Positions 8,075-10,814 of a DNA stretch of 10,814 nt are shown here, one piece after another. Under the pieces are notes generated by a model. That model searched no databases. It had not been told where the DNA came from and was given only the letters and a program-made list of their open reading frames with translations. Both the position numbers and the translations under genes were made by a program. The DNA is taken from contig DAOVCZ010000042.1 in NCBI GenBank assembly GCA_030669775.1, positions 1 through 10,814 on the forward strand, given 5' to 3'. Source of the stretch: Chloroflexota bacterium (GTDB lineage Bacteria > Chloroflexota > Anaerolineae > Anaerolineales > UBA4823). How positions within the stretch are numbered: position 1 is the stretch's first letter; each line of letters starts with the position of its first letter.

Positions 8075-8599
8075 ATGAAGAAATTTACATTGTTTGCAAT
8101 TGTATTAATGCTTGCTGCTTGTTCATCTGCTCCATCGGAGGAGGACATTCAGAAGGCGATTGAGGAAACAAATGCGGCTATTCCGACAAATATGCCCGCT
8201 CCGACCGAAACAAGTCAAGATCTTTCATTATCACCAACACCTACTTTTACATCCTTGCCGACTTCAATTTCCCCTACTCCGGTTTCTCAACCATCTGATA
8301 TCGAATTAGGTCAAATCAAGGGTGTATTGGTAGATAAGAATTCAGGACAGCCTGTTTCGGAACGTCCTGAATTGTGGCGCGATATTCTCGAAAACGAGAC
8401 TGAAGCTGAACTGAATGAGATTCAAGAATTATTCAATAAAATTGAGCTCGAAATCGATAAACAAGGAGTGTTCCTTTTCAAAGGTGTTCCCTATGGGCAG
8501 TATTTAATTTTTACCAAAAAACACGGTATGGTGACATCTGCATTTATCGTGGAGCCGGGTCAAATTGTAGATTTGGGCAAAATCGAGATACCAAAATGA
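8075..8599 (+). CDS. Lipoprotein with Pro/Ser/Thr linker and carboxypeptidase-regulatory-like domain
   Basis: This is a 174-residue secreted lipoprotein. ATG 8075 has a good GGAAGG site 10 nt upstream. The signal peptide ends in the lipobox LAAC with lipidated Cys16. Residues 40-73 are a Pro/Ser/Thr-rich linker (LSPTPTFTSLPTSISPTPV). Residues 78-174 look like a carboxypeptidase-regulatory or CnaB-type beta-sandwich: a GQIKGVLVDKNSGQPV opening, GVFLFKGVPYGQYLI in the middle and PGQIVDLGKIEI at the end. An acidic helical insert lies at about residues 100-128. Such domains are usually binding or stalk modules; no catalytic residues are evident. It follows the CHAT gene in the same direction but 420 bp away across broken frames, so operon membership is uncertain. 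Its C-terminal motif recurs in the partial gene at the right edge of the window. Confidence 0.8.
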   Translation: MKKFTLFAIVLMLAACSSAPSEEDIQKAIEETNAAIPTNMPAPTETSQDLSLSPTPTFTSLPTSISPTPVSQPSDIELGQIKGVLVDKNSGQPVSERPELWRDILENETEAELNEIQELFNKIELEIDKQGVFLFKGVPYGQYLIFTKKHGMVTSAFIVEPGQIVDLGKIEIPK

Positions 8600-8610
8600 G
8601 GAGTATAACG

Positions 8611-8703
8611 ATGAACTGCAAAGGACTGATTCCCAGGATGTTTGGATGCTCAATTGCCCAATTATTGTAAGTATATTGTGTCAAAGTGGAGATATTCCAT
8701 TAA
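8611..8703 (+). pseudogene. Truncated lipoprotein start, relative of the gene at 9848
   Basis: GAGGAG overlaps the stop of the previous gene and lies 7 nt before ATG 8611. The 19 codons read MNCKGLIPRMFGCSIAQLL and end at TAA 8668-8670. They align without gaps to MNHKRLLPQMTGLTLVLVLL, the start of the minus-strand lipoprotein at 9848. The stop falls where that protein has Leu20, and reading on gives Val-Tyr-Cys, with Cys at 23, the same position as the lipidated Cys of the relative. The leaders also match (GAGGAG, a few bases, then ACGATGAA). TTA to TAA is a single-base change. The frame dies at TAA 8701. I read it as a dead paralogue signal peptide. Confidence 0.5.
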
Positions 8704-8813
8704 GAATTTTGCTTATCAACCCGTTGGGGGGCAGGGCAAGTGAGCCGGGCACACTATGTGGCTTGTCAATGACCTGAATGTTGTATATACCAACATTACA
8801 CACCATTTGACAC
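8678..8813. repeat. Imperfect inverted repeat pair, 136-bp span
   Basis: GTGTCAAAGTGG at 8678-8689 is matched in reverse by CCATTTGACAC at 8803-8813, giving 11 paired bases with one extra base in the left arm. The span contains no gene. It could be a remnant of a small non-autonomous element or a solo pair of insertion-sequence ends. No flanking target duplication was recognised. Confidence 0.3.
8777..8797. promoter_or_regulatory. Perfect 7-7-7 inverted repeat
   Basis: AATGTTG at 8777-8783 and CAACATT at 8791-8797 are perfect reverse complements around TATATAC. The size and AT-rich core resemble a repressor operator. No downstream intact gene starts nearby, so a regulatory role is unproven. 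The motif may instead belong to the inverted-repeat element that encloses it. Confidence 0.3.
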
Positions 8814-9003
8814 TATGCAAACCTTTAGGTATCCTCAAGCAAAGATCATGAGAGAACTGCAATCAATGTCAGGCAGAGTTACTCATCGCCGCTGATTGCA
8901 AATCCTTCGCAATGCCGGTCCTTCCCAAAGCTGAAGTGTATCCCGACAGAAAATATTACTGACCTCAATAAATTATTTCTAAAACTACTTACTTTAAAAA
9001 CGC

Positions 9004-9117
9004 ATGGAGAAAAAAATAAGACAGTTGTTACTTTTGGCCCGTGTGTTGCTTATTTTACAGTATGCCTGCACAGGCGGGACTGCCACGGAAGCCCTCAACA
9101 ACCCTGCCAGTCTGTAG
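9004..9117 (+). pseudogene. Lipoprotein-like stub
   Basis: ATG 9004 opens 37 codons that look like a lipoprotein signal peptide: a charged start (MEKKIRQ), a Leu-rich core LLLLARVLLILQ, and YAC with Cys22 followed by TGGTATEALNN. TAG 9115-9117 ends it, and the same frame then runs 25 more codons to TAG 9193-9195. There is no ribosome-binding site. Arg13 inside the core and Gln19 are unusual for a working signal peptide. It is probably a second dead lipoprotein gene. An alternative is that the opposite strand is the coding one here. Confidence 0.3.
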
Positions 9118-9141
9118 ATACGCGGTTCTTGCATGACCAGA

Positions 9142-9297
9142 TCAGGACCAGCCATACCACATAGCGGGGGCGTAGGCTTTGCTACATGCTGCTAGGCCAC
9201 ATTCACAGGGGCAATTGATGTCAGTACACGCACTGATCCCGCAATGGTAGGTTTCTTGCTCACCATCAAAAGGGCGAAACCCCAGACCTAATCGCAA
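9142..9297 (-). CDS. Cys-rich small frame overlapping the lipoprotein 3' end
   Basis: The frame is open from TTG 9297 to TGA 9142-9144, 51 codons. It overlaps the last three codons of the 186-residue lipoprotein in another register. It holds six Cys at residues 19, 24, 29, 31, 33 and 38 (HCGISACTDINCPCECG, then LAACSKAYAP), a spacing typical of metal- or disulphide-bonded peptides. No ribosome site or ATG is present. After the TGA the frame continues with protein-like content (SGHARTAYLQTGRVVEGF) to TAA near 9056. It could be a lost C-terminal extension of the lipoprotein displaced by a frameshift, or chance. Confidence 0.25.
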   Translation of the reverse strand: MRLGLGFRPFDGEQETYHCGISACTDINCPCECGLAACSKAYAPAMWYGWS

Positions 9298-9848
9298 TAT
9301 AGCTCACAATCCAGCGTGATTTCGTCACCGCTCGTGATAGTCATAAGCAGCGATCCTGCCAGGACGTCATTGACCCCTGATGTATCATAAGTTCGGACCA
9401 CCACGGGCCACCCAGATTCTGTCCTGAGGTTGTCACAGATGTCGAGAAGATCCATAACGGATACATGAATGACATAAGTGCCTGGTTCCTCGACCAAGAA
9501 GGAGTAATAACCATCCTCATCTGTTACTGTACTATCTACTTCTGAAGAATCCTCGTCCCAGACAAGTTTGACGGTAGTTCGGACTGGTTCATCACGGTCC
9601 ATCAGGTAGACGCGGCCACTGACAATACCTCCAGGAACAGGCGTCTCGGTTGGTGTGGGTGTCGGTGGGATAGGTGTGGGCGTCGCTGTCGGCGGGCCAG
9701 GTGTGAATGTGGCGGTTGGCGGAACCGGCGTGGGTGTGGATGTAGACGGGACAGGGGTGGGTGTAGGTTGGGGTGTGCCACACGCGCCCAAAAGCACTAA
9801 GACTAACGTCAAGCCAGTCATTTGCGGTAACAACCTCTTGTGATTCAT
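9288..9848 (-). CDS. Lipoprotein with Pro-Thr stalk and CnaB/carboxypeptidase-regulatory-like domain
   Basis: This 186-residue secreted lipoprotein starts at the ATG at 9848, behind GAGGAGG (complement of 9854-9860). The signal peptide ends in LGAC with lipidated Cys23. Residues 26-72 are an almost pure Pro/Thr stalk with Val, Ala and Ser, of the kind common in Chloroflexota surface lipoproteins, which holds the domain off the membrane. Residues 74-186 form a beta-sandwich of the CnaB/carboxypeptidase-regulatory type (GIVSGRVYLMDRDEPV, then TDEDGYYSFLVEEPGTYVI). The end is Cys-containing (DICDN, LDCELYCD). There is no catalytic motif, so an adhesive or binding role is plausible. It lies 134 bp after the 170-residue lipoprotein on the same strand and has its own strong ribosome site. 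The stub at 8611 shares its signal peptide. Confidence 0.8.
   Translation of the reverse strand: MNHKRLLPQMTGLTLVLVLLGACGTPQPTPTPVPSTSTPTPVPPTATFTPGPPTATPTPIPPTPTPTETPVPGGIVSGRVYLMDRDEPVRTTVKLVWDEDSSEVDSTVTDEDGYYSFLVEEPGTYVIHVSVMDLLDICDNLRTESGWPVVVRTYDTSGVNDVLAGSLLMTITSGDEITLDCELYCD
9633..9773 (-). repeat. Low-complexity Pro-Thr coding repeat
   Basis: This is the DNA of the lipoprotein stalk, residues 26-72. Short CC-ACN-CCN-type units repeat imperfectly, appearing on the plus strand as GGTGTGGGTG-type runs. Repeats like this change length readily by slippage, so stalk length may vary among relatives. Confidence 0.75.
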
Positions 9849-9935
9849 CGTATCCTCCTCCGTAAACTGTCTGATTTTGGAAACGACTCAAGTTTGGGTG
9901 GCCTCTGGACAAAATTGTACTTGAAGAAGGAGGCA

Positions 9936-9966
9936 GGGCGGGGGAGATATTGTCAGCCTCTCGCCC
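9936..9966 (-). terminator. Possible hairpin between the two minus-strand lipoproteins
   Basis: Read on the minus strand, GGGCG-A-GAG pairs with CTC-CCC-CGCCC around an 11-nt loop, 17 nt after the stop of the 170-residue gene. A pyrimidine-rich but not T-only stretch follows (TGCCTCCTTCTTC). It could weaken read-through or stabilise the upstream message. Without a T-run it is not a convincing intrinsic terminator. Confidence 0.25.
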
Positions 9967-9982
9967 TACACTCTGGCGTAAG

Positions 9983-10495
9983 CTACTCAAACACTATCTC
10001 GACCATGCGATCTTTCCCTAGGAAGTCCGCGCCCCGGTCGGTCAGCAGTATCAAGCCAGGCGAGTTCTCCATCTCGCCAAGGGCACCTTTTATGCAGCCT
10101 TCGTACGTGACTCCTACAGTCACTATGATTGTGTCGAACTGCAACGTCTCCTCCATAGTCTCCCACTTCAGATTAATCAACGTGCCCGGCAGAAAACCTC
10201 CACCGTCCAGCGACGCAGCGACATCCTCAGGGATGAGCGGAGGTCGTTCTTCGCTGCATAACCACAGTCCTTTCTCTTTGAAAGTTTCCCAGCTTTCCGG
10301 CGGGCTGGCGGTCAGCGCATAATAGACATATTCATCATCCGGCGCGCCCGATTCTAGTTCGACCTCGACTTCCTCGGGAACATCCAACGTAATGACTTCG
10401 TTGGTTGAACCTGCACAGGCTCCGACAATGACACACACGAGTGTCAAGATCAATCTGAAGGAAAGTGTCACTAGCAAGCTTCTCCTATTCATCAT
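9983..10495 (-). CDS. Lipoprotein of unknown function
   Basis: This is a 170-residue exported lipoprotein. AAGGAGGA (complement of 10501-10508) precedes two tandem ATGs at 10495 and 10492; both fit, and the second has the more usual spacing. The signal peptide ends in VGAC with lipidated Cys27. The mature part has an acidic run (DVPEEVEVELESGAPDDE), a middle segment with PPESWETFKEKGLWLC, and a beta-rich end (TIIVTVGVTYEGCIKGALGE, then MVEIVFE). Cys80 and Cys134 could form a disulphide. I recognise no family. Its start lies 47 bp from the attC-like site at 10542-10672, and the other lipoprotein follows after 134 bp. Confidence 0.75.
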   Translation of the reverse strand: MMNRRSLLVTLSFRLILTLVCVIVGACAGSTNEVITLDVPEEVEVELESGAPDDEYVYYALTASPPESWETFKEKGLWLCSEERPPLIPEDVAASLDGGGFLPGTLINLKWETMEETLQFDTIIVTVGVTYEGCIKGALGEMENSPGLILLTDRGADFLGKDRMVEIVFE

Positions 10496-10541
10496 CTTAG
10501 TCCTCCTTTCAGAACTGTAGATAAAGTTTCAACAACCTGCC

Positions 10542-10672
10542 GCCCAACGGAACGCGCATCAGCCGCCGGGCGGGTTTGCAGTGTATGTTGCTGTCCAGAA
10601 CTCCCTGCAACAATGAAACTACTTCCAAATTTGAGCCGCGATTAATCTGGTCGGGTGCATGCAATGTTGGGC
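10542..10672 (-). other. attC-like recombination site or long imperfect hairpin
   Basis: GCCCAAC at 10542-10548 and GTTGGGC at 10666-10672 are perfect reverse complements 131 bp apart, fitting the integron core consensus RYYYAAC and GTTRRRY and the attC size range of roughly 57-141 bp. Just inside each, CGCGCA on the left can pair with TGCATG on the right with one wobble and one mismatch, like the L boxes of attC. Near the centre, TGTTGC (10586-10591) pairs with GCAACA (10607-10612). On the minus strand it lies after the gene ending at 10752 and 47 bp before the gene starting at 10495, as in a cassette array. No second site or integrase is in the window, so it may be isolated or coincidental. 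Confidence 0.35.
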
Positions 10673-10751
10673 TGCCTCCTCAAGCTCGATGCGAAGACTG
10701 AAACTCCCTGCCAGAGTACTCTCAAGTGCAAGTTTCTTACTATCGTCAGGA

Positions 10752-10814
10752 CTAGTGTCTTACTAAAATCTCTCCAAGATCAATTTCCTGCCCTTTTTCT
10801 ATCTCTATCATGAA
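10752..10814 (-). CDS. C-terminal end of a probable lipoprotein/regulatory-domain gene (partial)
   Basis: An open frame enters from the right edge and ends at TAG 10752-10754, giving the last 20 residues (FMIEIEKGQEIDLGEILVRH). The pattern matches the end of the lipoprotein at 8075 (FIVEPGQIVDLGKIEIPK): a hydrophobic strand, an acidic step, Gly-Gln, then a strand with Asp-Leu-Gly. This is the terminal strand of carboxypeptidase-regulatory/CnaB-like domains. The start lies outside the window. A minimal 19-residue reading from ATG 10811 is unlikely to be the whole gene. Confidence 0.45.
   Translation of the reverse strand, partial: FMIEIEKGQEIDLGEILVRH

Larger units (their letters stand above)
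8600..9287. other. 688-bp stretch without an intact gene
   Basis: This lies between the convergent lipoprotein genes ending at 8599 and 9288. It contains, in order, a truncated lipoprotein start (8611), an imperfect inverted-repeat pair (8678-8689 and 8803-8813), a small palindrome (8777-8797), an AT-rich patch around 8955-9000, a lipoprotein-like stub (9004), and a Cys-rich frame on the minus strand (9142-9297). No convincing rho-independent terminator with a T-run was seen for either convergent gene. Confidence 0.6.

Noticed and set aside
730..9117. Stop-codon reassignment to explain the interrupted small frames
   Set aside because: The interrupting stops are TAA and TAG, while TAG and TGA end the intact genes; the long genes contain no internal stops.
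9250..9281. GGTTTC/GAAACC hairpin just after the 186-residue lipoprotein stop as a terminator
   Set aside because: The stem is only 6-8 bp with a bulge and no T-run follows in the transcribed direction.
9655..9843. Gly/Val-rich 62-codon plus-strand frame
   Set aside because: It is the antisense of the lipoprotein Pro-Thr stalk; the low-complexity composition is a direct consequence of that.
9849..9982. Second attC site between the two minus-strand lipoproteins
   Set aside because: No RYYYAAC/GTTRRRY pair could be found in this spacer or in the region after 9288.

Overview
The window looks like accessory chromosome of a bacterium, most likely a Chloroflexota (Anaerolineae-type) organism. This is inferred from habits rather than a marker gene. 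The lipoproteins carry long Pro-Thr linkers of the PTPTPxPPTATPTP kind, there are TPR, FecR and CHAT proteins, base composition is moderate, and secreted lipoproteins of no known family are common. No rRNA, tRNA, CRISPR array, integrase or intact transposase was seen.

Layout. Positions 1-729 hold no intact gene, only coding-like but interrupted frames. Positions 730-7653 are a plus-strand operon of three genes: a three-pass membrane TPR protein (844-1866), a FecR-domain TPR lipoprotein (1866-2984, sharing one base with the previous stop), and a 1537-residue exported protein (3040-7653). The last has a signal peptide, a concanavalin-like domain, about 18 TPRs, a CHAT caspase-like protease domain (His1349/Cys1395) and a C-terminal membrane anchor. 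By the positive-inside rule all three should place their TPR parts outside the cytoplasmic membrane, so the operon reads as a surface or periplasmic sensing-plus-protease assembly.

Positions 7654-8074 hold small overlapping or broken frames. Positions 8075-8599 encode a lipoprotein with a Pro/Ser/Thr linker and a carboxypeptidase-regulatory-like domain. Positions 8600-9287 are a gene graveyard. It holds a lipoprotein start cut by a TAA (8611), a second lipoprotein-like stub (9004), two inverted repeats and a Cys-rich minus-strand frame.

Positions 9288-10495 (minus) carry two further lipoproteins. Positions 10542-10672 form a 131-bp region bounded by perfect inverted 7-mers that match the integron attC core consensus. 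At the right edge (10752-10814, minus) is the C-terminal end of another gene, whose tail resembles that of the 8075 lipoprotein.

Most interesting points: the all-extracytoplasmic CHAT operon; a recent 240-bp internal duplication in its TPR array; a stop codon separating a strong ribosome site from the first operon gene; the run of decayed lipoprotein genes; and the solitary attC-like site between two lipoprotein genes.
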